The notes under the pieces are model-generated. The model made no database searches and was not told the DNA's origin. It saw nothing but the letters and a program-made list of their open reading frames with translations. This document shows, one piece after another, positions 8,694-16,526 of a stretch of DNA of 64,000 bases. Source of the stretch: an uncultured Prevotellaceae bacterium (GTDB taxonomy: Bacteria > Bacteroidota > Bacteroidia > Bacteroidales > Muribaculaceae); assembly GCA_900318645.1 (NCBI GenBank), contig ONLH01000008.1, positions 1 through 64,000 on the forward strand, in the 5' to 3' direction. Made by a program: the position numbers and the translations under genes. Position 1 is the stretch's first letter. Each line of letters opens with the position of its first letter.

Positions 8694-9881
8694 TTATTCA
8701 ACATAGAGGACCAGTCCCTTCAGGTATTCGCCCTCGGGGTGATAGATGTTGATGGGATGATCGGCGGGCTGGGTCAGCTGGTGCAGGATGCGCACCTTGC
8801 GCCTCGTCTGGGCGGCTGCGCTGAATACTGCCAGCCTGAACTGCTCCTTGTTCACGGCCTGTGAGCAGGAGAAGGTGAACAGGATGCTGCCCGGAGCGAT
8901 TTTCTCCAGTGCCTTGGCATTCAGGCGGCGGTAACCCACCAGGGCGTTGTGCAGGGCACTCTTGTGCTTGGCAAACGCGGGCGGGTCCAGGATGATGAGG
9001 TCATAGGCGTCCTTCTCCATATTGTCCAGGAACTTGAAAGCATCCTCGGCAAACGACTTGTGGCGTCCGTCCTCGGGGGCGAAATTGAGCGCCACGTTGT
9101 CGTCGGTGAGGCGCACGGCCTTGGCCGAACTGTCCACCGAGTGAACCAGCTCTGCCCCACCCCTCAGCGCATAGACCGAGAAGCCTCCCGTATAGCAGAA
9201 CATGTTCAGCACGCGTCGCCCGCGGCTGTAGTGCTCCAGCAGACGCCTGTTCTCGCGCTGATCGACAAAGAAGCCCGTCTTCTGTCCCTTAAGCCAATCG
9301 ACGTGGAACCGCAGGCCGTTTTCCAGTGCCTCATCGGTTTCCATTTTGCCGATTATATAGTCGTTCATCGGGTCGAGTTGGGCCTTGTAAGGCAAGGTTG
9401 TTTCACTCTTGTAATAGACGTTGCGGACGATGCCGCCAGGCAGGCGGGTCAGGGCCTTGGCAATGATGTCGCGGGCAAAGTGCATGCCTGGCGAATGGGC
9501 CTGCATCACAGCGGTGGGACCATAGATGTCCACCACGAGTCCTGGCAGGAAATCACCCTCGCCATGCACCAGGCGGAAGGCATTGTTGTCCTCGCGCTGC
9601 AATCCCAGCGACTGGCGCATCTGGTAAGCGTCACACAGGCGCTTCTCGTAGAAAGCCTCGTCGATGGCCGTGTCGTCAAATGTGAGCATCCTCACGGCGA
9701 TGCTACCGATCTGGCTGTGTCCGTTGCCGATGAGCGTCCCGTCATGGGAATATACGGTCACCAGGTCACCTTCCTCGATGGTGTCGTCGGCTGCCGCGAT
9801 GGCCCCTGAGAACACCCACGGGTGGAAGCGCTTGAGGGAATCCTCCTTACCGCGCTTGAGTGTAACAGTTTTATAAGTCAT
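8694..9881 (-). CDS. rlmI: Class I SAM-dependent rRNA methyltransferase, RlmI-like
   Basis: The 395-residue protein has an N-terminal PUA-type RNA-binding region ('HPWVFSGAIAAADDTIEEGD', residues about 20-40), then a Rossmann methyltransferase domain with SAM motif 'VLNMFCYTGGFSVYAL' and catalytic motif 'LIILDPPAFAKHK'. This is the layout of E. coli RlmI, which makes m5C1962 in 23S rRNA; the target here is inferred from that family. The segment 'KGQKTGFFVDQRENR' is also typical. It lies downstream of dxr-rseP in a minus-strand run, separated from rseP by a 7-bp repeat element. Confidence 0.9.
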   Translation of the reverse strand: MTYKTVTLKRGKEDSLKRFHPWVFSGAIAAADDTIEEGDLVTVYSHDGTLIGNGHSQIGSIAVRMLTFDDTAIDEAFYEKRLCDAYQMRQSLGLQREDNNAFRLVHGEGDFLPGLVVDIYGPTAVMQAHSPGMHFARDIIAKALTRLPGGIVRNVYYKSETTLPYKAQLDPMNDYIIGKMETDEALENGLRFHVDWLKGQKTGFFVDQRENRRLLEHYSRGRRVLNMFCYTGGFSVYALRGGAELVHSVDSSAKAVRLTDDNVALNFAPEDGRHKSFAEDAFKFLDNMEKDAYDLIILDPPAFAKHKSALHNALVGYRRLNAKALEKIAPGSILFTFSCSQAVNKEQFRLAVFSAAAQTRRKVRILHQLTQPADHPINIYHPEGEYLKGLVLYVE

Positions 9882-9893
9882 TTTATTTTGGTT

Positions 9894-10020
9894 GACAGTT
9901 GTCAGTTTTTAGTTGTCAGTTTTCAGTTGTAAGTTTTCAGTTGTAAGTTGTCAGAAAGCGGATGCCTCTTTAAACTCTAAACATTAAACATTAAACTTTA
10001 GACTGCGAGCGCAGCGAGCA
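9894..10020 (-). repeat. Mosaic intercistronic repeat between rseP and rlmI
   Basis: In rseP direction the base after the TAG stop begins TGCTCGCTGCGCTCGCAG. Next come 7-bp units of GTTTAAT/GAGTTTA type, the core GGCATCCGC followed by TTTCTGAC, and then about eight 7-bp units of AACTGAC/AACTGAA/AACTTAC type up to 12 nt before the rlmI ATG. The units stay in strict 7-nt register. This is one of the best copies of the element. Confidence 0.8.
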
Positions 10021-11454
10021 CTACTTAAACAAGAATCGGTAAATGTCGTTGGCGTTGGCATACACCAGCAGGGCAAGCAACAGTATCATTCCCACATACT
10101 GTGCCCTCTCCAGGAACTTGACACTCGGCTGGCGGCGGGTGATGATCTCATAGAGCAAGAACATCACGTGTCCACCGTCCAGGGCGGGAATGGGCAGAAC
10201 GTTCATCACAGCAAGGATGACTGAGATAAAGGCGGTGATATTCCAGAAGTCCACCCAGTTCCATGTCGCGGGGAAGATGCTGCCGATGGTGCCGAAGCCG
10301 CCTAGGCTCTGTGCTCCTTCAGGGGTGAAGATGAGTTTGAGCTGCTTGACGTAGTTCACCATCTTAGTCCATCCCATCTCGATGCCGCGCGGTATCGACT
10401 GCAGGATGTTGTAATGGACGACCGTTGTCTTGAAGATCTTGGTCGGGTCCGTGAGCAGGATACCCAGCTTGCCGTTGCCGTCGATGGGTACATCGGCGAC
10501 CGTTATCGTCTTGCCGCCACGCTGATAGTTCAGGGTGACGTTCTTTCCCTTGTTCTTCTCTAGCTCAGCGGTGAACTCGGTGTAGCTAGGCGTGGGCACA
10601 CCGTTGATGGCCATCATGCGGTCACCATCCTGGAGGCCGATTTTCTCGCCTCCCATACCGGGCTGCGTCTGAGACACGACGACAGGCAGTCGGTAAGCCA
10701 TGAACTGCTGGCCGTTCTGGGCATCCTCATTGGCCTGGAAGATGAAATCCTTGGGCAGGTTGATGGTCACGGTGTCCTTGTGGTTACGCAGCACCTTGAC
10801 CTCTCGGGCCGACAGCATCGTCTGCAGGTCATCGGCATTGAGGTAACCCAGCTCTTCACCGTCGGCTGTCAAGGGGATATCACCATCGACAAAGCCTACC
10901 TTGTGGGCGCTGTCGCAGTATTCCATACCCTCGGTGGCGTCGCTGAACTTGACGAACTGCTCGCCCACGGCATAGACGATGCCGGCATAGATAATCATTG
11001 CCAGCAGCAGGTTGAACAACACACCGCCCAGCATGATCAACAGGCGCTGCCAGGCAGGCTTGCTGCGGAACTCCCACGGCTTGGCGGGTTTCTTCATGGC
11101 CTCGGTGTTCATCGACTCGTCAATCATGCCCGAGATGGCACAGTAGCCGCCCAGGGGAATCCAGCCGATGCCATACTCGGTGGCACGCCATGAAGACTTG
11201 TTTTCGTTCTTGACTTCCTCGCCCTCTTCCATGGCTCCCATCTCGTCTCCTGTGGAGAACCACTTGAGGTATTTGCCGGGTTTCCATTTCAGGAGCGTGA
11301 GCTTGTAATTGAAGAACATATAGAATTTCTCCACCCAAACGCCAAACACGCGGGCGAAGAAATAGTGTCCAAACTCATGAAATACAACAAGAATACTTAA
11401 TGCTAACAGTAGTTCAAAGGTCTTGATCCAAAACGTTGATGCAAGTAATATCAT
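10021..11454 (-). CDS. rseP: RIP metalloprotease RseP (site-2 protease, M50)
   Basis: The 477-residue inner-membrane protease has the zinc motif HEFGH (residues 26-30) in its first transmembrane segment, a central PDZ region (around 'GMGGEKIGLQDGDRMMAING'), and the second conserved segment 'NVLPIPALDGGH' with D426 as the third metal ligand. At least four hydrophobic helices are visible, including near 170-190 and at the C-terminus. Family members cut membrane-bound anti-sigma factors or remnant signal peptides within the bilayer. The neighbouring dxr gene upstream is the usual genomic partner of rseP. The ECF/anti-sigma pair at 55151-56118 is a possible but untested substrate system. Confidence 0.95.
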   Translation of the reverse strand: MILLASTFWIKTFELLLALSILVVFHEFGHYFFARVFGVWVEKFYMFFNYKLTLLKWKPGKYLKWFSTGDEMGAMEEGEEVKNENKSSWRATEYGIGWIPLGGYCAISGMIDESMNTEAMKKPAKPWEFRSKPAWQRLLIMLGGVLFNLLLAMIIYAGIVYAVGEQFVKFSDATEGMEYCDSAHKVGFVDGDIPLTADGEELGYLNADDLQTMLSAREVKVLRNHKDTVTINLPKDFIFQANEDAQNGQQFMAYRLPVVVSQTQPGMGGEKIGLQDGDRMMAINGVPTPSYTEFTAELEKNKGKNVTLNYQRGGKTITVADVPIDGNGKLGILLTDPTKIFKTTVVHYNILQSIPRGIEMGWTKMVNYVKQLKLIFTPEGAQSLGGFGTIGSIFPATWNWVDFWNITAFISVILAVMNVLPIPALDGGHVMFLLYEIITRRQPSVKFLERAQYVGMILLLALLVYANANDIYRFLFK

Positions 11455-11469
11455 TTTTTATTTTCTTTG

Positions 11470-11556
11470 TTTTTAGTTGTCTGTTTTTAGTTTTCAGTTT
11501 TCAGTTGTCAGTTGTCAGAACAACTCCTAACTTCTAACTCCTAACTTCTAACTCCT
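11470..11556 (-). repeat. 7-bp tandem repeat array spanning the dxr 3' end
   Basis: The plus strand reads about seven units of the CAGTTNT/TAGTTTT type and then TAACTTC/TAACTCC units at about 11524-11556. The array fills the dxr-rseP gap. It also runs into dxr: the last codons of dxr and its TAG stop (11534-11536) are made of these units. This copy lacks the GC-rich block and the GCATCCGC core. Confidence 0.75.
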
Positions 11557-12706
11557 TAAGCGCCATCGCCCGAGCTTCATCATTGCTGGCCACATAGTCC
11601 TCATAGGTGGGGCACTTCACGTGAGGCATCTGTTCCATCGTTTTCTCAATGATGCGGTAGATATCGGTGAAGCGTATTTTATCCTGCAGGAAGGCAGCCA
11701 CGGCAATCTCGTTGGCAGCATTCATCACGCACGGGGCTGTTCCACCCAGGTGAGCCGCACGATAGGCGGCATTCAGCAACGGGAATTTCTCAAAGTTGGG
11801 GCGCTCCATGGTCAGCATTGCCATGTCCTCGATGGTCATCTTGCGGCAGTCGCTCGCCAGGCGACGGTCAGGCAGTCCCAGAGCGTAACGGATGGGCAGG
11901 TGCATGTCCGGCAAACCCAGTTGCGCTTTCACCGAGCCATCCTTGAAGGCCACCATCGAGTGGATAATGCTCTGTGGATGTACTACGATTTCGATATCTT
12001 GGGGTTCTATGCCGAACAGCCAGCGTGCCTCGATCATCTCAAAGCCCTTATTCATCATCGTCGCCGAGTCGATGGTGATTTTCGCTCCCATCGACCAGTT
12101 GGGATGTTTCAGGGCATCGGCGGCAGTGACGGTCTCCAATTGCTCCTTAGGCATGGTGCGGAACGGACCGCCCGAGGCAGTGAGCCACAGTTTCTCCACA
12201 TCCTGCATGCGCTCCCCTACCAGACACTGGTAGAAGGCACCGTGCTCGCTATCCACGGGATAGAGCACGCTCTCGGAATCCTTGAGCAGGCGTGTAATCA
12301 GTTCGCCGGCAACCACCAGGGTCTCTTTGTTGGCCAGGGCAATGCGCTTGCCTGCACCGATGGCGGCAATCGTCGATTCCAGGCCGCTGTAGCCCACCAT
12401 GGCGGTGACCACCGTGTCTATCTCGGGTGCGGTGACAGCTTGGGCGATGGCACTACTGCCTGTCGCCACCTCGATGTCGGTGTCCTCGAGTGCGTCGCGC
12501 ACATACTCGTAGTACTGCTCGTCGGCAATGATGACCATGTGGGGACGGAACTGTCGTGCCTGCTGGATGAGCAGGTCGGCGCTGCTGCGTGCTACTAGCA
12601 GCCAGGCATTGAACATGTCGGGGTATTCGGCAATAATGTCGAGCGTCTGACGTCCGATGGACCCGGTACTACCCAGCACCGCAATATTTCGTCTTGTCTC
12701 TCTCAT
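11534..12706 (-). CDS. dxr: 1-deoxy-D-xylulose 5-phosphate reductoisomerase
   Basis: The enzyme converts DOXP to 2-C-methylerythritol 4-phosphate with NADPH, the first committed step of the non-mevalonate isoprenoid pathway. The NADPH motif is 'VLGSTGSIG' (residues 10-18). 'ALANKETLVVAGELI', 'PVDSEHGAFYQCL' (metal-binding Asp and Glu) and 'HPQSIIHSMV' are also present. The frame is open 37 codons further upstream, but the ATG at 12706 gives 390 residues, the family length, and fits the promoter at 12727-12756, so it is preferred. The C-terminal residues after 'ARAMALK' are encoded by 7-bp repeat units that also provide the stop codon. Confidence 0.95.
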   Translation of the reverse strand: MRETRRNIAVLGSTGSIGRQTLDIIAEYPDMFNAWLLVARSSADLLIQQARQFRPHMVIIADEQYYEYVRDALEDTDIEVATGSSAIAQAVTAPEIDTVVTAMVGYSGLESTIAAIGAGKRIALANKETLVVAGELITRLLKDSESVLYPVDSEHGAFYQCLVGERMQDVEKLWLTASGGPFRTMPKEQLETVTAADALKHPNWSMGAKITIDSATMMNKGFEMIEARWLFGIEPQDIEIVVHPQSIIHSMVAFKDGSVKAQLGLPDMHLPIRYALGLPDRRLASDCRKMTIEDMAMLTMERPNFEKFPLLNAAYRAAHLGGTAPCVMNAANEIAVAAFLQDKIRFTDIYRIIEKTMEQMPHVKCPTYEDYVASNDEARAMALKELEVRS

Positions 12707-12726
12707 ACTGATTTTGTTACAAACTG

Positions 12727-12756
12727 CGAAGATACTGTATTTTTCCTTCATGACAA
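12727..12756 (-). promoter_or_regulatory. Promoter for dxr
   Basis: On the minus strand TTG (12756-12754), 19 nt and TATCTTCG (12734-12727; one change from TAnnTTTG) lie 21 nt upstream of the chosen dxr ATG. Confidence 0.5.
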
Positions 12757-12800
12757 GCGACCGAAAACATATTTTTAGAGTTAGCGCCCTTTGTTTTCGT

Positions 12801-12839
12801 TTTTTCACCTTTTCCACCCTTTGTGGAAAAAGTGGAAAA
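12801..12839. other. 17-bp stem-loop upstream of the dxr promoter
   Basis: Bases 12801-12817 pair with 12823-12839 across a 5-nt loop. The only irregularities are one G/T pair and one mismatch. The right arm consists of GTGGAAAA-type units, and a third similar unit follows. No T-run follows on either strand, so it is not a classical terminator. Confidence 0.5.
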
Positions 12840-12881
12840 CTGTGGAAGATGATGAACGGGCTCTACAGGCTTTTTCGTATA

Positions 12882-12938
12882 AAAAGTTGCTCGCAAGAGC
12901 ACGCTACATAATACTTTTTGCGAGCCTCTTGCGAGCAA
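12882..12938 (-). terminator. Terminator downstream of the tricorn-like protease gene
   Basis: A perfect 13-bp inverted repeat (TTGCTCGCAAGAG at 12887-12899 and CTCTTGCGAGCAA at 12926-12938, 26-nt loop) is followed on the minus strand by CTTTTTATA. It separates the protease transcript from dxr. Confidence 0.65.
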
Positions 12939-12954
12939 TAATAAATGTCTTCGC

Positions 12955-13042
12955 GACTTAGCGTCTTAGCGTGAGACTAAAGGAATGCGGATGCTTCACT
13001 AATCACTAATCACTAATTTCTAATCAGCGAGCGCAGCGAGCA
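12955..13042 (-). repeat. Mosaic intercistronic repeat after the tricorn-like protease gene
   Basis: In gene direction the TAA stop is followed at once by TGCTCGCTGCGCTCGC, then 7-bp units of the GATTAGT type, the core GCATCCGC with ATTCC, and 8-bp GCTAAGAC-like units. The architecture matches the rseP copy, but the 7-bp unit has a different sequence. Confidence 0.7.
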
Positions 13043-16000
13043 TTAATCCACGCCCAGGTCATGCATCGTGCGGGGTGCGGGCGTCTTGGGCATGGGCTTG
13101 CGGTCCTTGAGTTGTTCAAGGATGACCTCGATGGCCTTGTCCAGCTGCTGGTCAATGCCCTGATTCTCCAAGACGGGGTCATTGTCGATGAGGATGTCGG
13201 GATCCACGCCGTGGTTCTCAACAATCCAGTTGCCGCGGGTGTCATAGTTGGTGAAGAAGGGCACGCGGATGTCGGTACCGTCCATATAGGGCAGTGAGCC
13301 ACTGATGCCCACGATGCCACCCCACGAGCGGGTGCCGATGACGGTACCCAGCTTGTTCTCCTTGAATGACCAGGGGAACAGGTCGCCGTCGCTGGCGCTG
13401 TACTTGTTCACGAGCAGCACCTTGGGACCGTAGAGCGTGCGCTCGGGAATCGTACCGTTGTAGTTGCTGCCGCGGAACATCGTCAAGCGGTAAGGCTGAC
13501 GCAGCAGTCGTTCAATCACCATCGGAGAGATGTTGCCACCACCGTTGGCGCGGTCATCGACGATAAGGGCCTCCTTGTCGGTCTGGGCGAAGAAATAGCG
13601 TGTGAACTCACGCAGACCCTCGGGGCCCATGTCGGGGATATAGACGTAGCCCACACGGCCGCCCGTCTTCTCGTTCACATAGTCGATATTGTGCTGAACC
13701 CACTCGTAGTGGTAGAGCGGATACTCGTTCTGGATGGGCTTGACAACCACCTTGCGGCCGTCTCCCATGGTCAGCTCGGTCATCACGCCAGCCTTGTCGC
13801 GCAGCAGCGTGTAGATGTTGTTCACGCCAGCGGCCGATACGCCGTCAACGGCAGTGATGATGTCGCCTTCCTTGACGTTCATGCCCGGCTCGAGCAACGG
13901 TGAGCGCAACGACTCACGGTCGGGAGCACCACGCAGGATCTTGGTGATTTTGTAACCGTTAGCCACCTGCTCCAGCTCGGCACCCAGCATACCGATGTTG
14001 TGCTGGTCGATGGTGATGTGGTCACCGCCGTCAACATAGGCGTGGCCCACTGCCAACTCGCCGATCATGCCGCCAATGACGTAGGTCAGGTCCAGACGGT
14101 TCTTGACGTAGGGCAACAGGGCGGCATACTTGTCGTGCATTGCCTGCCAATCCACACCGTGCATCGTCTCCACATAGAAGCCGTCACGATAGGCACGCCA
14201 TGCCTCGTTGAAGATTTGGTTCCACTCTTGGTCATAGTTGACCGTGGCAATCATGTCGTCCAGATTCACGGCCTCGCTCAGGTCGGCCTTGCGGGGTGAC
14301 AAGGGGGCGATATAGACGTTGTCGCCCTTGAGGAAGGCAGCCGTCTTCAGGTCGGCAGAGGGCACCATGTAGGCACGTTCGGCAACCAGTTCGTCCTTCT
14401 GCTCGGCAAAGTCATACACGCGCACGCTGCCACGGCCGCTGTACCACAGGTGGGTACCGTTGCACACGAAGTTACCGTAGGCTCCAGTGCCGATGGGCAC
14501 TTTGACGATGCGGTCGGCAATGCCATCGATGTCGATGCGCACGGCATTGGGGGCGGCCTGGGCTTTACCCTTGCCTTTCTTGTCCTTGGGGGCATCCTTG
14601 GGAGCCTCTTTGGACTTGTCGCCACCTGCCATCACCTGGTCATCCTTGGGCAGGAAGGGAGACGGGGTGTCCTTGGACAACAGGACGAGGTAGATGCCCT
14701 CCATGTCACGGTAGGCAAAGTTCCACTCGACGCTGCTGTAGATGGGGTTGAAGTCGCGTGCCGAAGCAAAAATCAGGTACTTGCCATCGCTGCTGAAGAC
14801 AGGCGAGTTGCTGTCATACCAGCGGTCGGTCACGGGATATTCCTTACCCTCGGCGATATTATAGAGGTAAACCACACCGAACTCGTTAGTGCCCTGGCGG
14901 TAATAGGTCAGCCACTTGCCGTCGGGTGAGAACTTGGGCGTGGGAATCTCGCCCATCTCGTCGGTGAGCAGGACTTTCTTGCTGGCGATTTTGCTGTTGA
15001 CATTGACCATCACCATGCGGTTCTTGCGGTCGGTATAGACAATCTGACTGCCGTCGGGACTCCACTCAAGATCGCTGATGTAGGTGTCGTTGTCAAAGGT
15101 CAGCTGACGAGCCTGGTCACTGCCCACAGGGCGTACCCAAATCTCGGTCTCGCCCGTCTGGTCGCTGATGTAGGCGATGTTCTTGCCATCGGGACTCCAG
15201 GCGGCATTGCGCTCGTGGACACCGGGCGTGTGGGTGATGTTGCGGGTCACGCCATGCTTGGCGGGCACGTCAAACACCTCACCGCGGGCACTGATAGCCA
15301 GTCGGCTGCCGTCGGGAGCCAGGCTACCGGCTGTCAGGTTGTCCTTCACCTTGCGCTGCTCCTCGCGGGCAAAGTTGTTCTCGCTGTTGAGATAGACGGT
15401 AATCTTCTCGCTACGCTTGGTAGCCGGGTCGAGGACATAGAGGTAACCACCGTTCTCAAACACAATCTTGCCGCCACCGCAGTTGGCGAACTTCACATCA
15501 TACTCGGTGAAGTCGGTCACCTTCTGGGTTGCACCCGTGCGGGTGTTATAGACAAAGATGTTCATGCGGTTGTCACGGTCGCTCATGAAATAGATCTCGT
15601 CGCCAATCCACATCGGGTCGATGTCCTGGGCGATGTTGTTGGTGATGTTGGTCACCGTCTTGGCCTGGATGTCATAGATCCAGATGTCGTCGGCCATACC
15701 GCCCTTGTAGTATTTCCACGTGCGGAATTCGCGGAAAACACGGTTGTAGGCCAACTTGCTGCCATCGGCATTGTAGCAGCAGAAACCACCCTCGGGCAGC
15801 GGCAGCGGCTGAGCCATGCTACCGTCAACGGGAGCGCACCACAACTTGCCGTTGAAGCTGTCGCTGATGCGGTTGCGATAGATGACGCCACGGCCGTCAG
15901 GCGTCCACGCCATCGTGATGTTGTTGGGACCCATACGGTCGCCCCAATCGTCACGGGGATTGGTGGCGGTGAAGGTGATACGCTTGGGTTCGCCACCCTG

Positions 16001-16285
16001 GGCGGGCATGACATACACCTCGGTGTTGCCGTCATACTGTCCCGTGAAAGCGATGGTCTGTCCGTCAGGACTGAAACGGGCAAAAGCCTCATAGCCCTTG
16101 TGGGACGTTAATTTACGCGCCGTGCCACCAGTGATGGGCACGGTGTAGATGTCACCGGCATAGCTGAATGCCACTTCGCGGCCGTTGGTACCGGGGAAAC
16201 GCAGCAGGCGTCCCTCATCGGCCTGGCCAGGGAATGCCACTGCAGCCAGCACAGCCATTGTCAATAAATACTTTTTCATCTTCAT
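13043..16285 (-). CDS. Tricorn-like S41 protease with beta-propellers, secreted
   Basis: The 1080-residue protein begins with a signal peptide (first ~22 residues). It follows tricorn order: two WD40/PD40-type beta-propellers (about 25-540, with repeated 'SPDGK' motifs), a Lys/Pro/Ala-rich linker (about 552-580), a helical core domain, a PDZ domain (about 770-850) and a C-terminal S41 serine protease domain. The catalytic serine is S965 followed by D966 in 'YSASDGD', with H748 in 'ELAVGHAYV' and E1023 in 'VENHG'. Archaeal tricorn degrades oligopeptides produced by larger proteases. The export signal points to periplasmic peptide breakdown here. The residue before the catalytic His is Gly747, where Thermoplasma tricorn has an accessory serine. 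Confidence 0.93.
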   Translation of the reverse strand: MKMKKYLLTMAVLAAVAFPGQADEGRLLRFPGTNGREVAFSYAGDIYTVPITGGTARKLTSHKGYEAFARFSPDGQTIAFTGQYDGNTEVYVMPAQGGEPKRITFTATNPRDDWGDRMGPNNITMAWTPDGRGVIYRNRISDSFNGKLWCAPVDGSMAQPLPLPEGGFCCYNADGSKLAYNRVFREFRTWKYYKGGMADDIWIYDIQAKTVTNITNNIAQDIDPMWIGDEIYFMSDRDNRMNIFVYNTRTGATQKVTDFTEYDVKFANCGGGKIVFENGGYLYVLDPATKRSEKITVYLNSENNFAREEQRKVKDNLTAGSLAPDGSRLAISARGEVFDVPAKHGVTRNITHTPGVHERNAAWSPDGKNIAYISDQTGETEIWVRPVGSDQARQLTFDNDTYISDLEWSPDGSQIVYTDRKNRMVMVNVNSKIASKKVLLTDEMGEIPTPKFSPDGKWLTYYRQGTNEFGVVYLYNIAEGKEYPVTDRWYDSNSPVFSSDGKYLIFASARDFNPIYSSVEWNFAYRDMEGIYLVLLSKDTPSPFLPKDDQVMAGGDKSKEAPKDAPKDKKGKGKAQAAPNAVRIDIDGIADRIVKVPIGTGAYGNFVCNGTHLWYSGRGSVRVYDFAEQKDELVAERAYMVPSADLKTAAFLKGDNVYIAPLSPRKADLSEAVNLDDMIATVNYDQEWNQIFNEAWRAYRDGFYVETMHGVDWQAMHDKYAALLPYVKNRLDLTYVIGGMIGELAVGHAYVDGGDHITIDQHNIGMLGAELEQVANGYKITKILRGAPDRESLRSPLLEPGMNVKEGDIITAVDGVSAAGVNNIYTLLRDKAGVMTELTMGDGRKVVVKPIQNEYPLYHYEWVQHNIDYVNEKTGGRVGYVYIPDMGPEGLREFTRYFFAQTDKEALIVDDRANGGGNISPMVIERLLRQPYRLTMFRGSNYNGTIPERTLYGPKVLLVNKYSASDGDLFPWSFKENKLGTVIGTRSWGGIVGISGSLPYMDGTDIRVPFFTNYDTRGNWIVENHGVDPDILIDNDPVLENQGIDQQLDKAIEVILEQLKDRKPMPKTPAPRTMHDLGVD

Positions 16286-16300
16286 TAATTGTTTATAATA

Positions 16301-16526
16301 GTTTAGTTGTCAGTTTTTTAGTTGTCAGTTATCAGTCTTCAGTTATCAGTCTTCAGTTATCAGTCTTCAGTTATCAGTCTTCAGTTGTCAGTTATCAGAA
16401 AGCGGATGCTTCTCTAAACTCTAAACTTTAAACTTTAAACTTTAAACTGCGAGCAACGCGAGCATAAAAGCGGATGCCTCTCTAAACTCTAAACTCTAAA
16501 CTCTAAACTGCGAGCGCCAGCTCGCA
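16301..16526 (-). repeat. Double-length mosaic intercistronic repeat
   Basis: In gene direction the upstream lipoprotein gene stops with TGA. The next base starts the 19-nt block TGCGAGCTGGCGCTCGCAG, a GCGAGC/GCTCGC hairpin. Then come GTTTAGA units, a first GGCATCCGC core, a second GC block (TGCTCGCGTTGCTCGCAG), GTTTAAA units, a second AGCATCCGC core, and a long run of 7-bp units in which the 14-mer CTGATAACTGAAGA recurs four times. It ends 16 nt before the protease start. It is the longest copy and looks like two modules in tandem. Confidence 0.85.

Noticed and set aside
16301..16430. CRISPR array
   Set aside because: The direct repeats are 7- or 14-bp tandem units without spacers and no cas gene is present; it is part of the mosaic repeat element.
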